This document shows, one piece after another, positions 46,390 through 57,299 of a stretch of DNA of 64,000 bases. The DNA lies in the NCBI RefSeq assembly GCF_041146795.1, contig NC_135187.1:25281056-25345055 (forward strand). The letters run 5' to 3'. A program made the position numbers and the translations under genes. The notes under the pieces were generated by a model. The model searched no databases and was not told the DNA's origin. It worked only from the letters and a program-made list of their open reading frames with translations. Position 1 is the first letter of the stretch; each line of letters begins with the position of its first letter. This DNA is from Maylandia zebra (taxonomy: Eukaryota > Chordata > Actinopteri > Cichliformes > Cichlidae).

Positions 46390-48177
46390 ACGGCCATAAA
46401 ACGAGCTGTTCTAATCCCTCAACATGTTTGTGCTCTCTGCTCGTATTACCTTCATATTAAATCATTTTTTGGATTTTTTTCTTTTTTTTTTTGCCTGTCC
46501 CGTTTGGATCTTTAGCCATCAGAATTGTTTTCTGAAGGCCAAGAAAGATGCCAAGTGGATTTACTTTACCAAGTGGATCATCATGGCCTTGCCATATTGG
46601 TCCATTTGATTGACCTTTATTATAATTATGTATTTATTTGATTTGATTTTAGGTTGTTACAGACGGGACAGACATGACTGGGGGATAGGACAGGGAGAAA
46701 GAATGAAAGAAAGAGAGGGAGAGGAAGAAAAAACAGGGGAGAAGAGATGGTGAGAAAGGGAGGAATAAGAAAAAAAAGAAAAGCAAACAAAACACCTGGA
46801 TCACCTGTATGGAGATAATTTAAAAAAACAGAAGAGAAAACAAACAAAAAAGAGCAACATAACAAATACAACACCATCGCAATAAACTAGCTAACAGTAG
46901 ATACTAAATATTAATTATTGTGCAGCACGTAAGATCGACAGCACACAGTGTGCTTTGAGGTAGGAGCCAAAAAGGGTGTAGTTTGTGTGTGTGAGCACCC
47001 GTGTGTACACCTGTGACCATGAGCGCGCTTGTATTCAAAAGGTTCCTTCATGTGATGATCTGCTAGAGGGTGTGGGGAGCCATAGCCCCGTCCTCCAGGG
47101 CATGAAGAGACATCCAGACATCCAGAGACCCTCAGAGCACGAGAGACCAAGGAAGACCAACGGAGGGAAAAGAGCTGAGGAGAGCCCCAGATGAGGGGTC
47201 ACTCAACAGCCGCGGAGCAGAAGCCAGGGGGGGTTGCAGTGACGGCAGCCAGCTGTGCCAGAGTGACCGAGCCCCAGGCCCAGAGGCCGAGGGCACCCCA
47301 CTCCCCGAAGGGGCCCAAGCTAGCCCCAGGCTCCAGGCCCCGACAAGCAGCCACCAGGAGTGAGCTGGTGAGTACCTGAACGCCCATCCCCGGACACCAA
47401 GAACCACCAATGCACTGATGTCTGAGGGCATCTGCCACTGGCAGGGGGAGTGGTGGGGGAATGCCTCCCCTGCACCCTGGTGACACACTTTCACCTCAAG
47501 GCCCTGCATGCGTGGGTCATTGTGGTGGAGCGGGAAGAGGGAGGCAGCTAGAGATGGGGAGGGAAGGAAGGGAGGAGCAAGTGGCAAGTGGTTTTAGCCA
47601 TCCAGAGATAAATTGAAGCCTGTTGGCTAAGAAGTAGTGCTGAAAGTTAGGTAGATCTAATCCTCCTTTATCGTTGGTCTTTTGTAGTGTTTTTAAGCTT
47701 ATACGTGGGGGTTTATCTTTCCAAAGGAATTTAGACATATATGAATCTAGAGATCTGAACCAATCTTGTGGCGGTTTCGTTGGGATCATTGAGAATAAAT
47801 AATTTATTTTTGGTAAGACCATCATTTTTATAGCGGCAACCCTTCCCATGAGTGATATGGGTAGACATTTCCATCTAGCCAGATCACCTTCTACTTTCTT
47901 TAAAAGTGGGATATGGTTTAATTTAGTTAGATCTGCAAGCTTGGGAGAAACATTAATACCTAAATATTTTATATTTCCAGATTGCAGGGGAGTAGAAGAA
48001 TAATTATGGAAGCAGCAATTAATCGGAAGGACTGTAGATTTTAACCAGTTAATTGAGTAATCTGATATTCTTGCAAAAGGGTTTATCAATGCAATTACCC
48101 CAGAGGGATTGGTTTGTGAGTTTTGGAGAAAAAGTAACATGTTCTTGCATTTTTTGATTTTTAAAGAATTTAGTTTA
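46390..48177 (-). mobile_element. L1-type LINE fragment between duplication arms
   Basis: Minus-strand coding (about 48,170 down to 47,590) matches the region after the L1 reverse transcriptase core: INWLKSTVLPINC, KYLGINVSPKLADL, LPISLMGRVAAIKMMVLPKI, NYLFSMIPTKPPQDW and GGLDLPNFQHYFLANRLQF. It is followed by about 1.2 kb of C/T-rich 3' sequence, also seen at 3.3-4.0 kb. The RT catalytic part is absent, so it is 5'-truncated. It fills the gap exactly between the end of arm 1 and the start of arm 2. Confidence 0.75.
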
Positions 48178-49157
48178 ACATTGCACTCAACAACAAACAA
48201 ATCCTCCCTAACAAAAAAAGTAACTTCAATGCCAATTTGCATTATATTTCTTCATGTCAACATAGAAGCGGTGATGTGGGCTTAGTGGACTTTTTAATAA
48301 CAATTCATTACAATGTAAGCACTTACAAAGCTACTTTGTAAGATACCATAGCTCCCTCTTAAAGTTGTCAGTAAAACCTTCTTCCCAGGATTGCTTTTTT
48401 GTAACTCTCTCAGCTAACAAGCTAAAATAGGTTCATGCTGAGACATGAGATGGAAAAATTCCTTAATTTTATGTATTGATTACATGTTTTAACAATATCA
48501 CTCTAGTAATTGAAATATCACTTTTGTGTCATTTAGTTAATTGGAACCCCAATTTGTTTATGCAAAAATATGAATAATCACTGCTGCAGATTAAAAGGAA
48601 TACTTATATGGTTTAAAGGTTCTAAATCAAAGAAACCATTGCCTCAAGTTATTATAAGAGAAAACCCCGAAAATTAGAGAATCCCCTGTGAGCAAGCACT
48701 TGGCGACAGTGGGAAGGAAAAACTCTTAACAGGAAGAAACCTCAGACAGAACCAGGCTCAGGGAGGGCTTCAGCCATCTGCCGTGGCTGGTTGGGATGTC
48801 TCTTTCACAACTGAGGAATGATGATGTAAATTTGGTTTCTTATTTGGAATTGTTCTTTTGCAGCAAAGGTGCCAAACAGTTAAATTCTTTACACTCAGGA
48901 GCATAAATAGTTTGCTGTTTAAGAAAGCTGCTGATCTCAGACTGTTTTTAACACTGAATGTAGTCAGCTGTATGAAGCTGCATGAAGAGGGCATGAGACA
49001 ACATTAACAAAAAAAGTAACAGATAAAAGGTCTTCATTTGTATGCTGAACCAAAAACTTTAATCTGGAATTATTTAACACTGTGTTAACATTGCTAATGT
49101 TGTGTTAGCAGCCATGAAGTAATTAAGACTCATTCATACAAGACTAACCAGAGAGGA

Positions 49158-49386
49158 TCATTTCAAATTGAAATATATAACATGATACAGGACTGAATAT
49201 AACATCATTGTGTAAAAGTCCAGAGCCTCTGAGGTTCTAACATTGCACAAAGCAAAGGTCACAATCATGAAGTCCGGGGGTTGTTCATCTTCTGGGGTGG
49301 AGCTGTAAAGATTTCCCTCTGAGGGAGCTGCTGGTGAAGATGGAGAGTCCTGCTTGTTCCCTGCGATGAGCTTACAGATGATGTTC
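49158..49386 (-). other. Exon-like open frame, arm 2 (unknown gene)
   Basis: Paralogue of 35,756-35,942. It reads NIICKLIAGNKQDSPSSPAA, then PSEGNLYSSTPEDEQPPDF and MIVTFALCNVRTSEALDFYT, with a stop at 49,158-49,160 and an acceptor-like CTTTCAG upstream. It differs from arm 1 by 42 nt (14 codons) and the frame is open in both. Family not recognised. Confidence 0.25.
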
Positions 49387-50160
49387 CTGAAAGGACAGCT
49401 CAGCTGTGATGAAAGAGAGAAAGTTTCTCCAAACCTCTGAACCCCAGAATTCAGATCCATCCCTGTCCTGATGATCTCAATGTTTTTTTTCTACCAAGAG
49501 TAAATGTAGCTGTTTATAATAATGTGGACTCAGGGGGCCACCGTGTTGCATACCATCACAGGTTCAAAGCAAATACAGAAGGACACTTCTGTTATCACAC
49601 TTTGTTTGCTTGTGTACCATCGATGTTGTTGGTGATAAGACATATTTGATATTTGACAAGCAACCCCCCCTCCATATTCAAATATGGTCACCCTCTATGT
49701 CAATATAAAATATTTAGACATTAGTATAATTACAGTGGTTTTCATTAAGGATAACTGATGGAAGGTTATCACAACATTTAATGTATAAGGCCAGTGAGTA
49801 AAAAGAACATTTACAACAGAAGAAATGTTCCCAGTTTTTTTTTTCTTCCTATTTTATATTGCCTATTACTGACTTCAAAGGTCTGTGGCTCGCCTTCAGC
49901 TATACCACGCACAACATGTACAGAGAAGGGGGTCACAGCTCCGGCAACGGATGAAATGTAGACAAAATACTCAAAGAATTCTGAATTGAAATCATCATCA
50001 TTGTCACTTTGTCTTCTGTGGTTTTCAGACTTTTGTGCATTCCTTCTTTTTAAGAATGTGCCAGACTGGATTTGGCCACTCGTAGTTTAACACAGGAAGT
50101 TCAGGAAAATGTCTGAAAAGCTCAGGAAATGGATCCAACAAAGAATAAAACATGAGGTGA

Positions 50161-52826
50161 TGTTACGACCTGGCTCAAAGGAGGCAACAAAAAAAAAAAA
50201 AAAAAAAAAAAAGATGAATACCAGAGTGTTAGTGAGAAGAGGTTGTTTTTTTTTTCCTTAAAATGGAATGCCTGGTTGGCTAAAATGGCTGGTGCCACCA
50301 AGGCAAAGACAAGTGATCTCCCTAGAAGCTTGCCTCAGGTATGCTTTTATCCACACCTGACTAGGTGTGGCCAATTAGCACCAGCTGAAAACATTGAGAT
50401 TAGGGGCTGCAGAGGGACGTAACACATCCTCCCTCAAAAGGGTTCCTCTAGGACCCCTAAATTTATTAAAAGCCCCTCTGAAGCCTTCAGGTCCTTGACC
50501 CACAAACCTGAAATAAAAGTAAAAGCTAACAGAAGCACAGTGTTCACATTATAGTTGGCATCTTTAAGCATGGATGCCCCTGCATGAGGATTTGAAGTTG
50601 CCACACTGAACACACAAAAAGGAACATGTGACCAACACAAAGGAGCACAACAGTCAAACCCAAAATGATTACCTGACCTGCTACAACACAAGACCAAAAG
50701 TAGCAACCAGAGATGGGCAGTAACGCGTTACTGTAATCAGATTACTTTTTTCAAGTAACGAGTAAAGGGATTACTATTGCAAAACGGTAATTAGATTACC
50801 GTTACTTTCCCGTAGGAACACTGCGTTACTAAAACTGTGATTTTTTGCAAGAATGTCTCACGACAGTGACGTAAGCGAGTGCGCCGTTGGTGACAACAGC
50901 TGTGTGCAGATCAACAGTGGATCATATATCGAGTGCAGGAGAGAGTATGAGCGTGCAGCGTTTAAAGCGTGGAAGTACTGACCTTACTTTGAGTTTGATT
51001 CCATAAAAAGTGACAAAAACATTAGCGTCCATCGTGCGTGGGAAGAAAACTTCTTTTTACAGCGATAAAACCCCTAAACTTCCAAGCAAGCACCGAGTGC
51101 GCAACGACGTAATGGGAAACTCACAGAGAAACTCGCAGATTCTTCAACTGACCGCGGCACACCTGCACCAGGGTAAACCTCCGCCTACCTCAGTCCTGCT
51201 TTACAGGTGAAAATAGAGCAACAGGACCGCTGAGTCTTTGACTTTATTGATTTTCTGCTGTGTTTTACTTTCATCTATTTGAAAAAGAGTGAGTGTAAAC
51301 ACAAAAAATATTTTATTTTATGTGCTGGAATGTGCAGAAAATAGCTTTAAATATTAAACTAATTTATTCAAGTCAGAGAATGTTGCATATAATTAAATTT
51401 TTGCTTGATGCATAAAGTTAAAAGATTAAAACTGATAAAACAAGTTTTAAAAAGATACTTTTCCATTTGATTACATTTTGTATGATGAATTATGCAGAAA
51501 AAGTAGAATTGGGCTGAAAGATCTATCACTTTATCACCTATTCAGGTTGTAAATCATGTTTTTAAAAAGTAACTAAGTAATTAATTACTTTTGAAAATAA
51601 GTAATCAGTAAAGTAACGGGATTACTTTTTTGGGGAAGTAATCAGTAATTAGTTACTGATTACTTTTTTCAAGTAACTTGACCAACACTGGTAGCAACAA
51701 ATAATCACAACCAATTGATCGGTTGTCTCCACCACACATACAAGTGGCCTCATACCACAACAAGTTACTTTAATCCACAAGGTTCAGTAAAGCAAGCATA
51801 CTAGTGACCAACCACAAAATGGAGAGCTATGGCCACACAATGATCACATCAAGGGTGGCTCAGCACCCCACAGTGTTATTGCCATCACCTGGCCAACAAC
51901 ACTCACAAGTGATCCAACAAAAGTAGCTATATTCCCCACAACACTAAAGGTCACAGCACAAAACACTCACCTCATGAGGATCTCATTAGCATCCATCAAC
52001 ACTGACATTAGATGCACACACAGTGTACACACTACGCCAACTTAAAAATGCCCTACCTGCCTCAGCTGCAGACCATAATTAATGGTCTCAAACCTCTTGC
52101 CAAGTTTGGTGCCACTGGTTTACTATGTGCAACTCCCAGCCTAAAATGCTTTAAAAAAAATAAAATAAAAATAAAACTTTACCCGTCTAGTCTTCAGTGG
52201 TGCACCGGGCTCAAGGCAACTTTAAACGCAAACTCAAGGGTAGGCAGCAGACCGGGGTACAGTCTCCCACCAAACCCTGAAGCGTACCCCCACCCAGGAT
52301 AACCACCAAACACAATAAACTAAAACAACAAAGCAAAATAACAAACAAGTGCTTTGATGGAAGGGCAGCACAGCCACCCAGCTGAAACACACTTACTAAA
52401 GGGACGTTGCTCAATCACAGTGAACACTTTCACTCACCCACTTAAAAGTAAAACAAACTGATATTTAGTCTCCACAAAAATGTTCAAACAATCCTGGACG
52501 AGCCCCCACTTATGTTACGACCCGGCTCAAAAGCCGCGACATATAAAATTTTTTTAAAAAAAGATGAATACCAGAGTGTTAGTGAGAAGAGGTTTTTTTT
52601 TGTTTTTTTTCTTAAAATGGAATACCTGGTTGGCTAAAAAGGCTGGTGCCACCAAGGCAAAGACAAGTGATCTCCCTGGAAACTTGCCTCAGGTATGCTT
52701 TCATCCACACCTGACTAGGTGTGGCCAATAAGCACCATCTGAAAACATTGAGGAGATTAGAGGCTGCAGGGGGCCAACCGCCAATATAACTGTAAGAAAG
52801 AAAGAAGGCTGCAGAGGGATGTAACA
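50161..52826 (-). mobile_element. Non-autonomous LTR retroelement with hAT insertion
   Basis: Direct LTRs at 50,161-50,424 and 52,513-52,826 start TGTTAC and end TAACA, flanked by a GGTGA duplication (50,156-50,160; 52,827-52,831). Arm 1 has the empty site ATGAGGTGACTTTG near 37,350-37,365. Orientation is minus: next to the right LTR, 52,491-52,508 read on the minus strand is a primer-binding site of the tRNA-Pro type (TGGGGGCTCGTCC), and a purine-rich tract borders the left LTR. No gag, pol or env is recognisable in the interior, so it is a short non-autonomous fossil, inserted after the arms separated. Class (gypsy-like or ERV-like) is uncertain. Confidence 0.8.
50708..51690. mobile_element. 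Non-autonomous hAT transposon
   Basis: The ends CAGAGATGGGCAGTAAC and, reverse-complemented, CAGTGTTGGTCAAGTTAC are flanked by an 8-bp duplication GTAGCAAC (50,700-50,707 and 51,691-51,698), diagnostic of hAT. The 983-bp interior has TAATTAGATTAC-type repeats and no transposase. It is inserted inside the LTR element and so is younger than it. Confidence 0.9.
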
Positions 52827-53188
52827 GGTGACTTTGTATGTGTATTGCAAATAGAAGATTTTTGTTACAAATGTGCAAGTCTTGAATCAGTGCATGTCTA
52901 CAAAGCTAACGCACTTTTTTTAATTATCTGGAAAAAGATGCAAAGTTGTGGAAAGGATGCATTATTGAACTATGCAAAGTCATGGAAACACAAAGCATTT
53001 GAGCTAGCTTTGAGCAGGGAAAACTAGTTCTTTACTTTACGATAGTGTGACTGAGTTATTCTGCTATTAGACAAAGCTGAACATGTATGAGTAACCAGAA
53101 ACTGTTGTTAGATATACACAGAATGCATAAGGGCAACAAAAGCTGCTCTGTCATTATGCAGCATCATGTTTACATCTGTGTATGAATA

Positions 53189-55800
53189 TCAGATGTCTTT
53201 CAGTGCATCTTTCAGTTTATCTTCGTCTTTGGGGTTCTCCAACCAATGAGGAGGCCAGCTGGCTTTGACACTGGGTCTCTCCTTCAGCAGATTGTAGTAC
53301 TCTCCCAGTTTAGGATAACGCTCTGGAGACAACCTACGAATCAGAATAAGGAGACTTTCAAGTCCCGTGTCTACAGATCATCCTTCATTTTACTGATGAG
53401 ACCACATGGAAATGCAAACAGCCTCTGTGTGCTTACCCAAACCCAAAGAGTGCGCCAACTGTTGGAAAAACGACCACGTCTGCTAGCGTGAAAGATGGTC
53501 CTGCCAGGTAAGAGCCTGAGCCCAGCTTGAAAAAAATAAAATAAAAAATACAGTTGGAACAAATCAAAGCAGGCCGAGTCTGTCTGAGTTTGTGTGTTCA
53601 TGCACATACCTTCTGCAGGTAACTCTCCCAGAGTTTGAGTTCAGTGACCAGAGCTTCTTTGTTCCTCTTCAGAGCCGACTCATGTCTCTCACCTTCAGGG
53701 ACATACCACTCATAGTAGGCAACTGTAGCTGAAAAACAAAACATACGTAAAATATTAACGTTACAGATGCAAAATGTTACCACTAGATGTCAGATTGCAG
53801 ACACAGAGCACCAGTGATGAACCTGCCAATTCTGCTAGTCTATGGCAAAAGCAAATCTGGCTCCATGGCGTCAGGTAGTGAGGACAGGGGCCACCCTCAT
53901 GAAGTCAGTTTCTGATTGTTTAGTCAGACATTCATGCCAGTGTCCTGCTGGGGGTCATATTCAAGTTCTGGCAGTGTTCACCCTGTTCCTTCTTGCACAA
54001 AGAAGATGGGTTAAGGACCATCTACAGCCCTGTACAGGCCTCCTACAGCAACTTCCTGTCTCCTGGAATCTCCTCCATGCTCTTGAGATTGTGCTAGGAG
54101 ACACAGCAAACCTTCTGTCAATGGTTCGTATCCTGGAGGAGTTGGAATACCTCTAGGGTCCAGGTATCGCCTCATGCTACCATCTGCTACTAAACTGACC
54201 AGATCAATATCCTACAAGTGTAACTGACTTTATGCAATACTCTGATTAAAAATGGTTCCTTTAAAATTTGAGATATGCATTTTGCAGCATTCCTAAGTTC
54301 CTTGAGAGAATTGAGGCTCAAAGGAATAATTTATAAAAGGAGAAATCAGGATTTGAAAATACAGATAACACTTACTGAGTTTCTCGTAGAATGTGAGACC
54401 CTCAAACATGCGCTGGTACATCAGAGCTTGTTCTGCTGGGCCATCTGGGATCAGTTTGGTTCCCTGGGATTTAAACTGGCTCTGCAAGACATTAGGAAAA
54501 GACACACATTTAACTGGGGCACATTTTGTGATGTTGCATTCAGTGTGAGTGAATATTTTGTCAAAATGACGTTCTCACCTCCAGGTAAAAACAGGCTGCG
54601 TAAGATTCATTGATGACATTGTCTCCATGTTTGAAAGTGGGAATCTGAAAAAGAAATTATAATAGTGTCAGCAAGAAAACTGTCATTAGGTACTGTATAA
54701 CAGGTTTTAATGCTAAGGCTACTGGGTGTTAATTAGGTTAACCGTTTGTATATCAAACAAATACAATTAAAAAAAATTGATTACTTATTTTAACAGAACT
54801 TTACTGGGATAAAATAACACTCTGCAGTGTTTCCCGTATTTATGGTTAAAGGCCAGTTTCCAGTCTGAGATTTGGAAAGTGTAAAGATGTAAATTAAACT
54901 GCTTATTTTACTACACTTAGTCAGCTGCAGGTTATATTCAAGAGCCCATATTCAACGATACAACCCCTCATTTCTACATTTTATTTAACACTGTCCTGCT
55001 TTTGTGCTGTTCCCTAATAAATTCAATAAGACGCATTTAAAGTCTGATGGAAATGTGCTAGTATATGCTAGTCAAGTTCAAACTGGTTATCTTAAAGCTT
55101 TAATATGCATTTAAACATTTTAAACTAGTCAGTTTTTATGATAAATGAAGACAGCTACACGGTGCATTTCTCGCCTCAGATGCTTTCATAAACACATTTC
55201 CGTTAACTTGTCTCTAACGTAAACGAGCCGCCATGTTGGTGCAGTTCGAAACACGGCTGCAAACTCGCGTGCTCATCTCTACAGCCCATATTTTTTCGAG
55301 CACGTGTCAGCTCCCGAGAAATGCTCATCCAATCAGGTGCAGCAGGGCGTGTCCTGAAGCGTCTTCCTTGAAGAAAAAAATCTCCTTGAGTAAATGAATA
55401 TACGCTAAATGAAACGTTCAGTTTTTATGATTTTGTAAAAGCATTAATCAGAGTTGACACTATTTGCCGCCGTTACTGCAACTCTTTATCCGTTAACCGT
55501 CCTGCAGAGCAACAGCGCAGATATCAGTGTTTATGACCGTGACGTTAACGTGAGGCAATTATATAATATTACGGTGCAAAGTCAAGTGTTTTGTTAGTTA
55601 TACGGGGTGATTTGATAAAAGATCGTTTCTACCTGTCCCCTGGGGTTCATATCTAACACTTCTTTGGACTTGTGCTCCATTTTATCGAAGGACAGCAGTT
55701 TTTGGTTGTAGCCCTGCAGGTTCTTCTCCTCCAGAGCGATCATCACCCTCCAACAGGGACAAGAGCCGGTCGCCCACAGCAGAGTCATTGCCTTGGCCAT
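53189..55800 (-). CDS. gstr: Rho-class glutathione S-transferase, copy 6
   Basis: Exons in transcript order: 55,633-55,800; 54,579-54,644; 54,376-54,481; 53,610-53,728; 53,437-53,525; 53,189-53,333, totalling 693 nt (230 aa). Exons 2 and 3 encode the same residues as copy 5. There are two differences at functionally telling places. In exon 1 the glutathione-site segment is WATGSCPCWR instead of WGTGSPPCWR (Gly10 to Ala, Pro14 to Cys). Exon 6 has a 12-nt in-frame addition, so the C-terminus reads ENPKDEDKLKDALKDI. Exon 4 reads TVAYYEWYVPEGERHESALK. All splice borders remain intact. The enzyme is probably active but may have altered specificity. Confidence 0.9.
53803..54271 (-). mobile_element. 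Remainder of the duplicated Tc1 element
   Basis: Same element as 38,612-39,622 but lacking its left portion. The junction ATTGCAGACACAGAGCACC at about 53,796-53,814 joins exon 4-side intron sequence directly to mid-Tc1. A second small gap near 54,004 removes part of the transposase N-terminal region. Confidence 0.7.
55225..55365. promoter_or_regulatory. CpG-richer conserved block in GST intron 1 (arm 2)
   Basis: Counterpart of 40,575-40,690 with GCCGCCATGTTGG, CACGTGTCAGCTC and CCAATCAGGTGCAGCAGGGC. Its conservation is partly explained by recent duplication, but the CCAATCAGG portion is also present in the older copy 4. Confidence 0.25.
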
Positions 55801-55915
55801 GGCTTTAACTTGAGATTCACAGTTTGGACGGTCACTGAACTGGACGCAGAAAGCAAATGCGCAGACGACAAACTCAACTTACTTTTCTTATGGTTTGTAG
55901 GAGGGGATGTCAAGC

Positions 55916-55922
55916 TTTTATA
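55916..55922 (-). promoter_or_regulatory. TATA box of GST copy 6
   Basis: The minus strand reads TATAAAA about 116 bp upstream of the ATG, as in copy 5. Confidence 0.55.
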
Positions 55923-57299
55923 AGAGCGTGATTGCCATCTACTGGCTGGAAGAAAAAACTACAACTCAGTCATCTTCTATCAGTTTGCCTCCTTTATATT
56001 TTTGATAGTCACCACTGAATGATTTGTTGAAATAAATAAAATGAATTAATAAAAAAAAAAAATTCTTTCTTTGTTTACCTTCTGCACTTTGTGTAGTCGA
56101 TGACAAGATGTACATTGTACACATCCTCCTCCAAATATTCACATATGCCTCTATCCCAATACAATATAGTATTATATAGTATTTTAGCATAATTAGAAAG
56201 GTGACTGACCTGAAATAAATAAGCTGTTTTTATGAAGAATAACTGATGGAAGCTGTGTTAATATTTATTGCAAATTGCAACATTAAGTCATTTTATTTTT
56301 AAACAAATATATAAACAGCAAGCGTCAGCCTGAGTGATGTAAAAATAAAATAAGCCAGTAAAAGCAATAAAAAAATAACACAATACACACAAATAATGAA
56401 TGTTAAGACTCAGAGAAAAAGCCAAGGAATAAAAAATATGTTTTAAAAGACAGTGGTCAGGTCCTGATGTGAAGCAGCAAGCAGGTCCAAAGTTCCGAGT
56501 CAGCTACAGCAAAGGCCCGATCTGAGATATATGCAGAAGCATCTGGTCAGACGACCTCAGTGATATTTTGGGAGAGTGTGTAGTTAAAAGCTCAGGAAGG
56601 TAGAGACATGCTGATTTTAAAATCACTTCTCAAACACAACAAAGAAGCCAAAGCAGGGGGAATATGGTCTTATATGGTGACTGTCAAAACAACCCAAAAC
56701 CAAAGCAGAGCCTCAGAACCTCAGTTTGTAGAAACTAGCTCTAACAACAGCTTTTATTTGTTTATCAAACATGAAGCTTTCACCTTTCGAGTAGGAGTGA
56801 GGGTCAGGAGGCCCGAATACTACCACTTGTGTTTTATGCTCATTCAGGTTCAAAATTCACTGCATTCATTTATTTATTTGAGAGGGAGATAGATCACTAA
56901 GTCATCAGCATAATAGTTAAATGAAATTCCATATTCTTTGACAATTGATCTTAATTGGAGCATATAAAGAGAACAAAGTCATCCTAGAAATGACCCTTCT
57001 AGGATCCTACATGTGAATGGAGGAGGTGACTCTGAAAGCCGCCCAACATGATGGAAAACTTTCTCCTCACACTACAAAAAGGTCATATTGCCACTCACTA
57101 CATGGGAGAAGGACCCAAAACCAAAGTGCTTTAACAAAGCTTTATCTATAAGGTGATTTGTTGCTGCTGTGGTCAAGTTTTAAGAATAAAAAAAAATCTT
57201 GTGAAAAATTAAGAGTACAGTAAGCAAGCTGTTTAAATGTTTTTATTTCACAGACTTACAGGAATTCTCTAAAATGACAAAGGGAGGATTCTTTGTGTT

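Larger units (their letters stand above)
48178..57237. repeat. Segmental duplication, arm 2 (contains GST copy 6)
   Basis: Direct repeat of 35,008-46,385. Arm-specific features: about 120 bp of interspersed repeat at 48,680-48,800 (TGTGAGCAAGCACTTGGCG; GGAAGAAACCTC), an LTR element with internal hAT (50,161-52,826), and a deletion of about 0.7 kb in GST intron 3 that removed the left part of the shared Tc1. The right end runs almost directly into the 3' end of GST copy 7. Confidence 0.85.

Noticed and set aside
46626-46877. Highly hydrophobic minus-strand frame resembling a membrane protein
   Set aside because: Derived from a purine-rich GAAAGA run in LINE-associated sequence; composition alone explains the F/L richness.
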